In this document: positions 1-12,023 of the stretch, piece after piece
Position numbering within the stretch: the stretch's first letter is position 1
How the letters are laid out: every line of letters starts with the position of its first letter
From: Macrostomum hystrix
Taxonomy: Eukaryota; Platyhelminthes; Macrostomidae
Length of the DNA: 64,000 nt
Direction: 5' to 3'
Assembly: GCA_950097015.1 (NCBI GenBank)
Contig: CATNEN010000001.1
Coordinates: forward strand, 4,759,001-4,823,000
Notes under the pieces: generated by a model
The model's database searches: none
Seen by the model: only the letters and a program-made list of their open reading frames with translations
What the model was told of the DNA's origin: nothing
Position numbers and translations under genes: made by a program

Positions 1-959
1 AATTCATTGCACTACAACTTATTAAAAAATTTAGAAAGCGATTTTTACATCAGAAGACTGTTCGCAGAGAAATGGCCTAGCGGCTGCAGTGTAGGAACTA
101 CAAAGGAAGACAATTGTATATGGTTATTAAAAAATTACGAAAACAAACTACTTTTAATAGTACACCGTACTATTGCTAAAGTAAATAAGCTTAGCAAATA
201 AATTAAACTAAGGATAGGGAAGAACAATTAATCGAATGGCTAGGTTAGTTTCGAAAATGAAATAAAATAGCTTCAAAAAAACCAATTTCAGCACCGTTTT
301 GTTTATTCGCTGCTGTTCATTATTGTTAGCTACAGTCAAGAAAAGACAAAAAACTAATTGTTCACTATATATATACAGCAAGCAAAATGAACAAAAGAAT
401 GAAAGCCATGTTTTGTAAAGTAAAAATCCTATTAATTAATAATAAATGAGGGATTAAAATATTGTGGATTAAACTGCACACCTAGTCACCTATCCCCACT
501 ATGCTAGAATGAACATGAGTGGGAATCGAACTCGCGATCTTTAGATTAAGTTAGATAAATTTACAAAATGCGCTTTTTAAAGTATTTTTGAGAGCTGTAA
601 AAACGCTAGAAAAAGTACAACAGCTACTATGTCAACATATTGTTTAACAAAACCTGTTTGCTGAGAAAAGCATTAGATGAATAAAACAAAATATTTCGTA
701 TCAGTATAACAAACAACTGGAGAGAACTAGGACGAAGAATGGCTATTGAAACATGCTTGTTGTTCAACGAAAAAAGCAGTTATTATTGATATATTACACA
801 AAATTGAGTAAGCTGATATAACTTGCACATTCATTTAAACAATACATTCTTTTTCAATTAAGTCCTTATTAAAAAATTGTTCGCACGGACAGACTGAAAG
901 ATATGAAATAATGGCATCGATTCTACGGAGATTTAAAAGTTCAATATTTTAACAGCTAT
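1..959. other. AT-rich non-coding stretch downstream of TACC
   Basis: No convincing exon or domain is seen. A 64-codon open frame at 7-201 has no recognisable similarity and no supporting splice signals, so it is not called. The only structured item is a B-box-like tRNA-derived sequence near 520-540, listed separately. The region lies 3' of the minus-strand TACC gene. Confidence 0.5.
478..560 (-). repeat. Possible tRNA-derived SINE fragment
   Basis: On the minus strand this stretch contains a T-arm/B-box-like sequence (plus strand GGGAATCGAACTCGCGATC around 521-539), the usual signature of the tRNA-derived head of a SINE. It does not fold into a whole tRNA. A better copy of the same kind of sequence is at 49085-49320. 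The call rests on the B box alone and the boundaries are uncertain. Confidence 0.35.
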
Positions 960-1030
960 TTCAATACAGGGCGTAACTGTAATAAAGGGAATCCCATGAG
1001 AGGGGAATCCCAGGACGGAAAAATCCCATG

Positions 1031-1342
1031 ACAGGAGAATTCAACGCAGGGTAATCCCAGGATGGGGAATCCTACGACGGGAATTCCAGGACAGGGAAAT
1101 CCCATAACAGGTAAATCTTATTCCATAGGATAAGTAAATCCTAATTTTCTGCAATCCTCCAAGAATAGTGAACGAGAGGGATTCTACCATGACAGGAGAG
1201 GAGAATTCAACGCAGGGTAATCCCAGGACAGGGGAATCCCACGACGGGAATTCCAGGACAGGGAAATCCCAAAACTGGTGAATCTCATTCTATAGGATAA
1301 GTAAATCCCAATTATCTGCAATACACCAAGAAGAGTGAAAGA
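1031..1342. repeat. Tandem direct duplication of about 150 bp
   Basis: Segments 1031-1175 and 1193-1342 are near-identical direct copies. Both run from GAATTCAACGCAGGGTAATC through TATAGGATAAGTAAATC (one mismatch in copy 1) to AAGAGTGAA or AATAGTGAA. Within each copy a shorter motif, GGGAATCCCANGACNGG, recurs about every 17-20 bp; it also occurs upstream from about 985. The block lies in the 3' flank, possibly the 3' UTR, of TACC. Confidence 0.7.
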
Positions 1343-1459
1343 GGGATGTGATTTATTTAATTTAGACGAGATTTATGCTACAGAATTAGAAAAATGCCCA
1401 AATCTTAATTCTTGGAAACGGGAATCCCAAGAAAACAGTAGAGTCCATCATTCCCATGG

Positions 1460-4400
1460 TTACTCAGGCGCCACCTTGTGCAGAAGGGTGTCACAGATGC
1501 TGGTCAGTTCGGCATTCTCCTTAGCTCTCTGGTCTAGTTGGGCTTGCAGATTCTGAGCCTGCAATTCGGCTTTGCGTAAAACAGCCTGCAGTCTGACAGC
1601 TTCGCTCTCCGAGTTGCGCTTCTGTTCTTCGATCACCCGATTGGCCGCGTCCAGCTTCTCCTCGGCGTGGGCCTTGAGGGTCTGGTATTTCTGCTCGTTG
1701 CGCTTCATCCGGGCCTGATATTCCTGTACGCACTTCTTCAGGGTCTCCTCGTTCTTCTTCAAGGCTTCTACTAGGAGCTTGGATTTCTCGAAGCGTCTAT
1801 GGAGATCGGAGAAGGCCTTCTCCACATTGCGAAGGTCTTCCAGGGCCTTTCAGGTGGGCGGGATTCGGTTTAAAAAGGAGGATAAAAAACTATTTCCTAG
1901 AAAACTAGCTAACACGAACATTTTTCTATTTTATGCAAGTAAAAAATTTCTAAAATTTATACATAAAAGACGTTTATGACCATTTATGACCAATTCCGCA
2001 AACATTCAGATGGTCATGACCAATTCTACGAACATTCAGATATCCATGACCAATTCTGCTAACATTCAGATGGTCATGACCAATTCTGCAAACATTCAGA
2101 TGGTCATGACCAATTCTGCTAACATTCAGATGGTCATGACCAATTCTGCAAACATTCAGATAGTCATGACCAATTCTGTTAACATTCAGATGGTCATGAC
2201 CAATTCTGCAAACATTCAGATGGTCATGACCAATTCTGCAAACATTCAGATAGTCATGACCAATTCTGTTAACATTCAGATGGTCATGACCAATTCTGCT
2301 AACATTCAGATGGTCATGACCAATTCTGCAAACATTCAGATAGTCATGACCAATTCTGTTAACATTCAGATGGTCATGACCAATTCTGCAAACATTCAGA
2401 TGGTCATGACCAATTCTGCAAACATTCAGATAGTCATGACCAATTCTGTTAACATTCAGATGGTCATGACCAATTCTGCTAACATTCAGATGGTCATGAC
2501 CAATTCTGCAAACATTCAGATAGTCATGACCAATTCTGCTAACATTCAGATGGTCATGACCAATTCTGCAAACATTCAGATGGTCATGACCAATTCTGCA
2601 AACATTCAGATGGTCATGACCAATTCTGCAAACATTCAGATGGTCATGACCAATTCTACAAACATTCAGATATTCATGACCAATTCTACAAACATTCAGA
2701 TGGTCATGACCGGAATTGGTCATGACCGATTCTGAAAACACAGGCCATGACCAAACACTCACCTGATCTCTATCTCTAACAATATCAGCCACCTGCTGAT
2801 CTGTTCGCTTCTTCTGATCGGCCACCTGTTGCAGGCAGCGTTCGTATTCTTGGAAAACAAATTTAGCGCCCTCCAGTTCAGTTCGCAGGCGCTCATTCTC
2901 TTCGGTCAATTGTTTCAGTCGATTCGACTGATCGGCTGAGGCTGATTGAGTCGAGTCTTGAAGAGGCTGTTGATGCTGCATGTTAGCTTTGTTGAAGGCG
3001 GCACTTGTAGTTGATTCAGAAGCAACAGCGGTTTGCAGCTCAGTAGGTTGCGGCGGTGGAGGAAGCGATGAGAAACTGCCGGCCTGCAGATGTCATATAA
3101 GTTTGAAAACGAGTGACTGAACCCTGAACTTGAGGATCTGAGGAAGAGTGACTGAACACTGAAATTGAGGATCTGAGGAAGAGTGACTGAACCCTGAACT
3201 TGAGGATCTGAGGAAGAGTGACTGAACCCTGAACTTGAGGATCTGAGGAAGAGTGACTGAACCCTGAACTTGAGGATCTGAGGAAGAGTGACTGAACCCT
3301 GAACTTGAGGATCTGAGGAAGAGTGACTGAACCCTGAACTTGAGGATCTGAGGAAGAGTGACTGAACCCTGAAATTGAGGATCTGAGGAAGAGTGACTGA
3401 ACCCTGAACTTGAGGATCTGAGGAAGAGTGACTGAACCCTGAACTTGAGGATCTGAGGAAGAGTGATTGAACCCTGAACTTGAGGATCTGAGGAAGAGTG
3501 ATTGAACACTGAACTTGAGGATCTGAGGAAGAGTGACTGAACCCTGAAATTGAGGATCTGAGGAAGAGTGACTGAACCCTGAACTTGAGGATCTGAGGAA
3601 GAGTGACTGAACCCTGAACTTGAGGATCTGAGGAAGAGTGACTGAACCCTGAACTTGAGGATCTGAGGAAGAGTGACTGAACCCTGAAATTGAGGATCTG
3701 AGGAAGAGTGACTGAACCCTGAACTTGAGGATCTGAGGAAGAGTGACTGAACCCTGAACTTGAGGATCTGAGGAAGAGTGATTGAACCCTGAACTTGAGG
3801 ATCTGAGGAAGAGTGATTGAACACTGAACTTGAGGATCTGAGGAAGAGTGATTGAACCCTGAACATGAAGATCTGAGAAAGAGTGACTGAACACTGAACT
3901 TGAGGATCTGAGGAAGAGTGATTGAACACTGAACTTGAGGATCTGAGGAAGAGTGATTGAACACTGAACTTGAGGATCTGAGGAAGAGTGACTGAACCCT
4001 GAACTTGAGGATCTGAGGAAGAGTGATTGAACACTGAACTTGAGGATCTGAGGAAGAGTGACTGAACACTGAACTTGAGGATCTGAGGAAGAGTGATTGA
4101 ACACTGAACTTGAGGATCTGAGGAAGAGTGATTGAACACTGAACTTGAGGATCTGAGGAAGAGTGACTGAACACTGAACTTGAGGATCTGAGAAAGAGTG
4201 ACTGAACACTGAACTTGAGGATCTGAGGAAGAGTGACTGAACACTGAACTTGAGGATCTGAGGAAGAGTGATTGAACACTGAACTTGAGGATCTGAGGAA
4301 GAGTGATTGAACACTGAACTTGAGGATCTGAGGAAGAGTGACTGAACACTGAACTTGAGGATCTGAGGAAGAGTGACTGAACCCTGAACTTGAGGATCTG

Positions 4401-7400
4401 AGGAAGAGTGATTGAACACTGAACTTGAGGATCTGAGGAAGAGTGACTGAACACTGAACTTGAGGATCTGAGGAAGAGTGATTGAACACTGAACTTGAGG
4501 ATCTGAGGAAGAGTGATTGAACACTGAACTTGAGGATCTGAGGAAGAGTGACTGAACACTGAACTTGAGGATCTGAGAAAGAGTGACTGAACACTGAACT
4601 TGAGGATCTGAGGAAGAGTGACTGAACACTGAACTTGAGGATCTGAGGAAGAGTGATTGAACACTGAACTTGAGGATCTGAGGAAGAGTGATTGAACACT
4701 GAACTTGAGGATCTGAGGAAGAGTGACTGAACACTGAACTTGAGGATCTGAGGAAGAGTGATTGAACACTGAACATGAAGATCTGAGGAAGAGTGACTGA
4801 ACACTGAACTTGAGGATCTGAGGAAGAGTGATTGAACACTGAACTTGAGGATCTGAGGAAGAGTGATTGAACACTGAACTTGAGGATCTGAGGAAGAGTG
4901 ACTGAACCCTGAACATGAAGATCTGAGAAAGAGTGACTGAACACTGAACTTGAGGATCTGAGGAAGAGTGATTGAACACTGAAATTGAGGATCTGAGGAA
5001 GAGTGACTGAACCCTGAACTTGAGGATCTGAGGAAGAGTGACTGAACCCTGAACTTGAGGATCTGAGGAAGAGTGACTGAACCCTGAACTTGAGGATCTG
5101 AGGAAGAGTGATTGAACCCTGAACTTGAGGATCTGAGAAAGAGTGACTGAACCCTGAAATTGAGGATCTGAGGAAGAGTGACTGAACACTGAACTTGAGG
5201 ATCTGAGAAAGAGTGACTGAACCCTGAAATTGAGGATCTGAGGAAGAGTGACTGAACCCTGAACTTGAGGATCTGAGGAAGAGTGACTGAACCCTGAACT
5301 TGAGGATCTGAGGAAGAGTGGCTGAACCCTGAACTTGAGGATCTGAGGAAGAGTGGCTGAACCCTGAACTTGAGGATCTGAGGAAGAGTGACTGAACCCT
5401 GAACTTGAGGATCTGAGGAAGAGTGGCTGAACCCTGAACTTGAGGATCTGATGAAGAGTGGCTGAACCCTGAGCGTGAAGATCTGAGGAAAAGGCAAATG
5501 ACTAAATGTTGAGCAATGATATATTTTTTAAATGCTAGAAATCGAAGTAAGAAACCTAACAAATATTTTAGGATTACCTGGTAGAAGTCGTGCCAGTACA
5601 ATATTCAGAAAAGAAACTCAGAAAACTAGCTTTTTATGGCTAAGAAAACGCACAGTTGAGCAATAAAGCAGAAACAAGCAAGATTAGTAGCGATGGAAGT
5701 GAAAATGGCTACAAGAAGTCTGCTAGTTTTACAATACTAATACTACATATGAGGTGGAAGAGGGTTACGACCTACAAGCAGAGAGAAGGGTGGGTTGAAT
5801 AGACAGAGAAGATTTAAGTGTACTCTATAGCCTAACTCACTGTGAGCAGGAAGCTATAGTGTACAAGATAAATCTAATCTTTAAATAGTAGAGCAAGAGA
5901 TAGAAAAGAGGCGACAAAAGAAGGCCAATGTACACAGTCGCCCAACAACTAAATTCTAAATGCATTGCAGTACATTATTGTAGGCACATTTTGAGTCTAC
6001 ACAGTCTAACGTGCTTTCAAAAGCAGCGCGTGCAATTCTTTATATATCATCTCAGTGGCAATTAAGAGGGCTCCGAGATGAAATGAAATTGAATGCTCCG
6101 AGAGAGAATGATGGAGAGACTGAGGGAGAGGGGAGAGAGACTGGGGAGAGAGACTGGGGAGAGGGGAGAGAGACTGGGGAGAGGGGAGAGATAATGAGGG
6201 AGAGGGGAAAGAGAATGAGGGAGAGGGGAGAGATAATGAGGGAGAGGAGAGAGAGAATGAGGGAGAGGGGAAAGAGACTGGGGAGAGAGACTGGGGAGAG
6301 GGGAGAAAGACTGGGGAGAGGGTAGAGATAATGAGGGAGAGGGGAAAGAGAATGAGGGAGAGGGGAGAGATAATGAGGGAGAGGAGAGAGAGAATGAGGG
6401 AGAGGGGAAAGAGACTGGGGAGAGAGACAGGGGAGAGGGGAGAGAGACGGGGGAGAGGGGAGAGAGAATGGGAGAGGGGAGAGAGAATGAGGGAGAGAGG
6501 AGGGAGACTGAGGGAGAGGTGAGAGATAGAATGAAAGGGAGAGGGAGAGGGAGAGAAGGGGTCGGAGAATGGAGAGTTAAGAGCTAGATAACGAGAGTGC
6601 GGTTAGTGCAAGAGTATGAAATCGTACAACTCACATCAGCATTATTGTCCCTGGCCAAGTGTTGCTTATCAAAGCCGCTATTTGAAGATTGCTTTGAGAC
6701 GGCTAGCGGAGAAATCGGTGCCTGCAGTGTAAAAGAACTGGCATTTAAAATCAGGAATACATTCACAATTCAGGCTACTAATTGAGTAGTAAGAAACGAG
6801 TGCAAGCAGGATTATAAGAAAAAGTCTAAACTAAAAATGTTCAAAATTCAAACGTGATTGGTGCCTAGAGAAATGTAATGTTAGGTGAGGAAAATATTGA
6901 ACAAAAAAGCAAACAAAATATAAGCATTCGAGGTAAGTCGGCAGCTGAAAAGTTGAAGAAGCCAAGCTGTTAAAAGAAAACAATATCAGGCTTTCCAAGA
7001 AACCTACAGCCGCAGCAACGAGTGCCACATCGTCATCACGATGAGCTTCGGCTAGTAAAGTGCAAACTTTCTCAGCGAAATTAACATCCGGCATATTCTG
7101 TTGAAGAAACTGGCGAACTTCATTGTCATTGTCATCTTCGGCTAGAAGATTTGCGTCGCTGCGCGGGGAATTCAACGAATGAAATTCCTCGTTGTCTTCT
7201 TCTTCATCATCATCATCTTGAACATTTTTGCTGTTTATGAATGCGGCATTATCATTAACATTTCCTTTGCTGCTGTTGCTATTGCTCGGACGATCCCAAT
7301 CCTGTTTTTTGTTTGTTTTATTGCGTTGAAGGAGAATAGAAACAATATTTCTATTTGGAGAAATGACGCTATCGGTAATCGCAACGAGCTGTATTCTATT

Positions 7401-10084
7401 TTTAGAAACAGCAGTAAGTGTTTCCTAAACTTTTGCATTCTATTTTTAGAAACAGCACTAAGGGTTTCCCAAACTATTGCGCTCTATTTTTAGAAACTGA
7501 GATGACTTTATTATGGCATACTGGATTGATAACGGTTTGTTCGTTAGTTGCCAAATTGTTTGTTCGGCACTGTGATGAATTCCTTAACCAGTTCGTATTT
7601 CTCTTTTTAGGAACAGTACTGGTTGGTCTATGGAACACGTTTTTTGCTATTGGTAGAAACAGCACTACGGAATTTCCATTCGATTGTGTTGAGTTCTATT
7701 TTTAGCATTGGGGATTCCACGAACGATATGAATGACTAATGAATGACAGCTGTTGGGTTATGTAAACAAAAAGGATTTTGTTATTGATTAACTAATAATT
7801 GCATAAACAAATAAAACAAATGTCACCCTTTAAAAGTAAACAAAAATTTGGTCCAAAAAGCCTTCTCATACGGAGAACTCAAAGCTAAGGCACTCGCAAA
7901 ATATTGTCTTAAGAAGCCAATTAGCCAAAATCCTGAATTGCTCAAATTTAAGCAACAATAGGCATATGAAAATATGGATTAAAAAGCCTATTGAATTTAA
8001 CAAACCTCGCTAGAAGTTCGACTAGCAGAAATTACAGTTGCATTAACAGCTGTTGGAGGACTGTCGAGTTGTTGATCAGACGAATAATCGATAGTCGTCT
8101 GTTGTTGGTTGCCAATGTGAGCGACCTTAAGAAGTAAATAAATTTATTTGAAATCTTACAATTAGTAATTTTATATTAGACAACAATTTTGTTTTCAGAC
8201 CAGCCTTTCATTTCACTTAAAAATGATCTTATTTATTTCTAACTGAACACTCAAAGTGAAAATTAAAGTTACAGAAGCGAAAAATTCACAGAAAGCTACA
8301 ATCTTTTGTTAAAAAATCATTTCGTACTAACTTAAAATTTGTTATCTAATGCAAGCTAAGTTAATACACAATTATTGGCACACTATCGCTAAGAGAACAC
8401 AAAGATATATACTTACTGAACTTCAAAAAAATATCGAGAATGGAACCTTGAAAGACGTTTGAATTCAAAGAAAGACAAAAGATTAAATATTTACAATTAT
8501 ATAAATATATATATATAAGTCTTCTTTGCCGATTAACTAAAGCAGGGGTCGGCAAACTTATTGGCTAGCGGGCCAAAGAGAGAACCTAAAATACGACAGC
8601 GGGCCGCATTGACCGTGCCAATACGAGTACGAGAAGGGGAGAGATAAGACACGAGATAGATGAGACAGTAGATAGATAAGACACGGGAGAGATGAGACAC
8701 GAGATAGATGAGACACGAGATAGATGAGACACGGGAGAGATGAGACACGAGAGAGATGAGACAAGGGAGAGATGAGACAAGGGAGATATGAGACAAGGGA
8801 GAGTTGAGACACGGGAGAGATGAGACACAGGAGAGATGAGACAAGGGAGAGATGAGACACGGGAGAGATGAGACACGAGAGAGATTAGACACGGGAGAGA
8901 TGAGACAAGGGAGAGTTGAGACACGGGAGAGATGAGACACAGGAGAGATGAGACAAGGGAGAGATGAGACACGGGAGAGATGAGACACGAGAGAGATTAG
9001 ACACGGGAGAGATGAGACAAGGGAGAGATGAGACAGGGGAGAGATGAGACACAGGAGAGATGAGACAAGGGAGAGATGAGACAGGGGAGAGATGAGACAC
9101 GGGAGAGATGAGACACGAGAGAGATTAGACACGGGAGAGATGAGACAAGGGAGAGTTGAGACACGGGAGAGATGAGACACAGGAGAGATGAGACAAGGGA
9201 GAGATGAGACACGGGAGAGATGAGACACGAGAGAGATTAGACACGGGAGAGATGAGACAAGGGAGAGATAAGACACGGGAGAGATGAGACATGAGAGATG
9301 AGTCTCCGAACTCACGACTTGAAGGTAGGAGTAGATGGGGTAATTGAGTGTAGGTCTGGCATGCCCCCAGTCTATGGTGTGAACAGCCGGACGCAGCTCT
9401 TGATTCTGGCTCGATTGGGGCAGGATTCAATATTTTTTCTTACAATAAAATGTAAAGAACCAAGTGTTTACACAAGACACTCACCAGCATTGAACTGGGC
9501 GGAGGTTCGGGCCAGACCAGACCATCGGACGACTGTTGCTGTCTGTCTTGCATCATCTGCTGCATTTTCTGTCGCTTGAGTTCGCGAATTCTTTCTCTGA
9601 TAGCTGAAGAAGAAGCAGCCGGAGACGGCTTATCATCCGCGGCAGCGGCAATGTTGGCATCGTTTGAAATGGCATCGTTGCTACTAGAAGCAGCAGCTGC
9701 GCCGGCGGCAGACGCTGATAATCTTTTAGAAGAGGCTGGCAGACGAAAAGTCGCTGTAGACAATGGCCTAGAAGATGATGCGCCAGAATTTCGCCGATGA
9801 TCCAAAGCCGGCGGAGGCGGCGGTGGTTGCAGATCGTCTTCAGTTAATAGTGCCGCAGTGTCGCAGCTGTTATTATTGCTACCAGTACTGATTGGAGCCA
9901 TGGGTGGCACCGGCAGTGCGGGACTGTGCATCATGTGGTTACGACGTGACGGTGCAAACGGATTGGCATTCTCATCGCCAACTGTCGGATACTGATTTGA
10001 CAACTCGCTGCCATCGCCAGAGAATGCTGGGGGCGGCCACACACTATCATCAATTTCCATATCCATTTCCTGCTGCTTCTGTTG
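1460..10084 (-). CDS. TACC-family protein (3' part of gene, five coding exons)
   Basis: TACC proteins are centrosomal/spindle coiled-coil proteins that bind XMAP215/ch-TOG-type microtubule polymerases through a C-terminal TACC domain. Coding exons in transcription order, all minus strand: 10084-9485, 8125-8006, 7301-7008, 3083-2763 and 1846-1460 (stop TAA at 1460-1462). Every junction is GT-AG and all are phase 0, giving about 573 residues; the true 5' exon(s) were not found. The last exon encodes the diagnostic TACC core (FSDLHRRFEKSKLLVEA, KNEETLKKCVQEY, KAHAEEKLDAANRVIEEQ, ending ELTSICDTLLHKV). The exon before it is coiled coil (LTEENERLRTELEGAK). The 5' exons are low-complexity, with an ENANPFAP segment, poly-Pro, poly-Ala and an acidic run (DDDDEEED). 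All four internal introns hold private repeats. Certain for the two 3' exons, good for the rest because phases and splice sites agree. Confidence 0.85.
1981..2735. repeat. 30-bp minisatellite in last TACC intron
   Basis: About 25 tandem copies of a 30-bp unit fill most of the intron between exons 3083-2763 and 1846-1460. Variants differ mainly at positions reading TGCA, TGCT, TGTT or TACA. Because 30 is a multiple of 3, both strands are open: plus reads a repeating MTNSANIQMV and minus a repeating HDHLNVCRIG. On the gene's sense strand each unit contains GTTTGCAG, which resembles a 3' splice site. The first imperfect units start within about 30 nt of the host 5' splice site (2762). Confidence 0.97.
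3113..5480. repeat. 35-bp minisatellite, about 67 copies, in a TACC intron
   Basis: A 2.4-kb array of a 35-bp unit (plus-strand core GAGGATCTGAGGAAGAGTGA) lies in the intron between exons 7301-7008 and 3083-2763. Variation is confined to a few positions (ACCC/ACAC, CTT/ATT, GACTG/GATTG). The unit has no stop codon in any frame on the minus strand. As 35 is not a multiple of 3, each minus frame cycles through all phases and stays open for about 700-860 codons. On the TACC sense strand each unit contains a pyrimidine tract plus AG (CACTCTTCCTCAG). Confidence 0.98.
6104..6560. repeat. GA-rich purine tandem repeat in the same TACC intron
   Basis: An irregular purine-only array built from GAGAGGGGAGAGA and GAATGAGGGA blocks, with a higher-order period near 20 bp. 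Its plus-strand open frames (MRERGKRMRERGE-type) are repeat artefacts. On the TACC sense strand it is a long pyrimidine tract. Confidence 0.95.
7350..7500. repeat. Imperfect tandem repeat of about 46-54 bp in a TACC intron
   Basis: Two good and one partial copy of a block containing CTATTTTTAGAAACAGCA and GTTTCC(C/T)AAAC lie in the intron between exons 8125-8006 and 7301-7008. Further isolated copies of the TTTTTAG core follow up to about 7705. It is more degenerate than the arrays in neighbouring introns. Confidence 0.6.
8540..8640 (+). mobile_element. hAT-type MITE terminus
   Basis: The sequence CAGGGGTCGGCAAAC at about 8543-8557, followed by a run containing TAGCGGGCCA, matches the typical terminal inverted repeat of hAT-derived MITEs. 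The opposite end was not found; the 16-bp satellite array starts just inside. It lies within a TACC intron. The superfamily call is from the end sequence only. Confidence 0.5.
8636..9300. repeat. 16-bp minisatellite, about 41 copies, in a TACC intron
   Basis: Tandem units of 16 bp (GAGATGAGACACGGGA and variants with CAAGGGA, CACAGGA, CACGAGA) between exons 10084-9485 and 8125-8006. Sixteen is not a multiple of 3, and the minus strand is open in several overlapping frames as a repeating SHLSRVSSLPCLI-type peptide. These frames are not genes. Confidence 0.97.
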
Positions 10085-10124
10085 CTGAGCTGTGCGATAC
10101 GAAGGAAGAGAATGAATGTGATTG

Positions 10125-10327
10125 AAAATCTGCTGTTAGGATTGTGTCTCTTCCGAGTTGAAATTTCTGTTAGGATTGTGTCTTTGTTTAGTCTTTTTGG
10201 TCTTATTTTTTTAGATTTTGTTTCTACCAAGTCTAAATTTTTGTTACGATTGTGTCTCTTTGTAAGTCAAAATAGATGTTAGGATTGCGTCTCTTGTGAG
10301 TCAAAATAGATGTTAGGATTGTGTCAG
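10125..10327. repeat. Degenerate tandem repeat of about 36 bp upstream of the most 5' TACC exon found
   Basis: Four to five imperfect copies of GTTAGGATTGTGTCTCTT followed by a segment like GTGAGTCAAAATAGAT (10263-10325 shows the clearest pair). It starts about 40 nt from the 3' splice site of the TACC exon ending at 10084, so it probably lies in the next upstream intron. Confidence 0.65.
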
Positions 10328-10416
10328 GAGGGTTGGTGGCAGAGTGGTTCACTCAATTCAAGTAACTCAATTCAATTGAGTAATTTTTTAGGTCTCATCA
10401 ATCTTATTTATCTCAT

Positions 10417-10565
10417 ATGTTATAATGTCGAATAAAAGTAAAATATTTCAGCAATATCTTACCTGCTATAAAAAGTATTTTCCTTGCTTGAGCAGACAAA
10501 CTATTGTCAGATGATTCACAATGCTATGCTGGAAAAGTTGTTGTAAATTATAGATTTCAAACTTA
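10417..10565 (+). repeat. Direct repeat of about 149 bp, copy A
   Basis: Nearly identical to 11875-12023 in the same orientation. Both start ATGTTATAATGTC and run through TTTCCTTGCTTGAGCAGACA to GATTTCAAACTTA. The pair brackets 1.3 kb that includes the MITE at 11311-11853. It could be a long terminal repeat pair of a small element, or a local duplication. Confidence 0.9.
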
Positions 10566-11306
10566 CTAAGATAGGGCTTTGTTTATTTTCTAAGAAATAT
10601 TTAAATTTTGTTTGAATACACTTTGAATTCTTATAATGCACCAATTTTTGGTTTTTATGCACCAAATGCACCGAAAATATAACAGTTATAATGAAGTGAA
10701 GAAGGGAAGCGAAAAATAAGTATAAATACCCGAGAGAGAAGGCAGGAAACTAACGTTTTGTCTTGACCTTGAGAACAGCATTCAGAATAAGAAAGCTTGA
10801 ATATTGAAGTGATGGCCTTAAAGTTATCTGAAGAGACATCGAAAAAGAGAAGTAAAACAAAAGCTGTAAACATAGATCCACTGGTAAAGCTCAAGATGGA
10901 CTGAAGACTGAATTTAAGATTGAATGAAGAGTAATTGAAGAGTGATAAAGAAGGATAAAAGACAGATAAAGAGTGATAGAGAGTGATAAAGACAGATAAA
11001 GACTGATAAAAAGTACTTATAGAAATAATACAGTAAAGTTATAATTAAGAAGTGAATATAGAGAATAAATATTGGCCATATTGAATAATGCTACCAGATT
11101 AAATACATAAGTACGCTACCAATTGAATTTGAAATAAGAAAGTACATAACGTGAGTAAACTGAAGACACTCATAAGTTTGATATAAAGGCAGTATTTTAA
11201 TAAGTTTATAAGTGCTACGACAACTTTGGTAACAGCAGTAGGATTTAAAAATACAAGAAAATAGCCCTACAACAACTTTGGTAGCATTATTAGGATTAAA
11301 AGTTTA

Positions 11307-11857
11307 TTAACAGTATAACTACCAAGGGGGGGAGGGAATTTTCCTCCCCACTGACAATTTTTTTGCTGAACAAGAAACAGGTCGCCAGCTCTTCAGACTG
11401 TCAAGATATTCAATGTTTCTGGCCAAAGGTCTGATTTTTCCCATAAGAGCTAGTGTATTTCATACACCCCTATACAGGAATTTGCAATATGACTTAGTGC
11501 AGCCATTCCAGACCTTCAAACTTTATCAGCATGTCACCCGAATGTGCCTGCATTAGATCTCTGTTTTTGGTAGTCACCTACCTTTATCTAGATGGACTGC
11601 GGGACCTTCAAATGCAAAAAAATGTGGAAATAGGCCACTCTGGACACCCTGATGCGAATTTCTAAAATCTCACTGCTGAAGCTTAAATATTAGGCACAGC
11701 TCAACTACAGTACACCATCGCCTAGTCTGTCAACCAATCAGTCAGCACCTTACGCGGTTAGCTTTCAGGTGCTGCCAAAAATGTTCTCAGGTTGGGGAAA
11801 TTCCCCCCCCTTGGTATAAAAATGGGCGGCAAAATGGCTTGGTAGTCCTACTGTTAA
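11307..11857. mobile_element. piggyBac-like MITE with TTAA target duplication
   Basis: A non-coding element of about 543 bp (11311-11853) flanked on both sides by TTAA (11307-11310 and 11854-11857). The inverted ends read CAGTANNACTACCAAG; the left end is CAGTATAACTACCAAG and the reverse complement of the right end is CAGTAGGACTACCAAG. A GGGGGG(A)GGGAATT block follows inside each end. TTAA duplication is the hallmark of piggyBac-type elements. No transposase is encoded. Related sequence occurs at 21480-21566 and 61950-62180. Confidence 0.75.
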
Positions 11858-11874
11858 GAAGTCAGGCCTACAAC

Positions 11875-12023
11875 ATGTTATAATGTCAAATAAGAGTAAA
11901 TTATTTCAGCAATATCTTAACTGCTATAAATAGTATTTTCCTTGCTTGAGCAGACAAACTATTGACAGATGATTCACAATGCTATGCTAGAAAAGTTGTT
12001 GTAAATTATAGATTTCAAACTTA
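11875..12023 (+). repeat. Direct repeat of about 149 bp, copy B
   Basis: Second copy of 10417-10565, about 95% identical by eye, beginning 17 nt after the TTAA at the right end of the MITE. Confidence 0.9.

Noticed and set aside
7-201. 64-codon frame at the window start
   Set aside because: AT-rich, no similarity recognised, and could be an exon fragment of anything; not supportable.
1986-2735. Plus-strand frame encoding repeated MTNSANIQMV
   Set aside because: The 30-bp satellite read in one frame; intron of TACC.
3040-5601. Three overlapping minus-strand frames of 700-860 codons
   Set aside because: They are the 35-bp satellite read in three phases; the block is flanked by TACC splice sites and lies in an intron.
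8533-9430. Several minus-strand frames rich in SHLSRVSSLPCL
   Set aside because: 16-bp satellite artefact; no start context or conserved flank.
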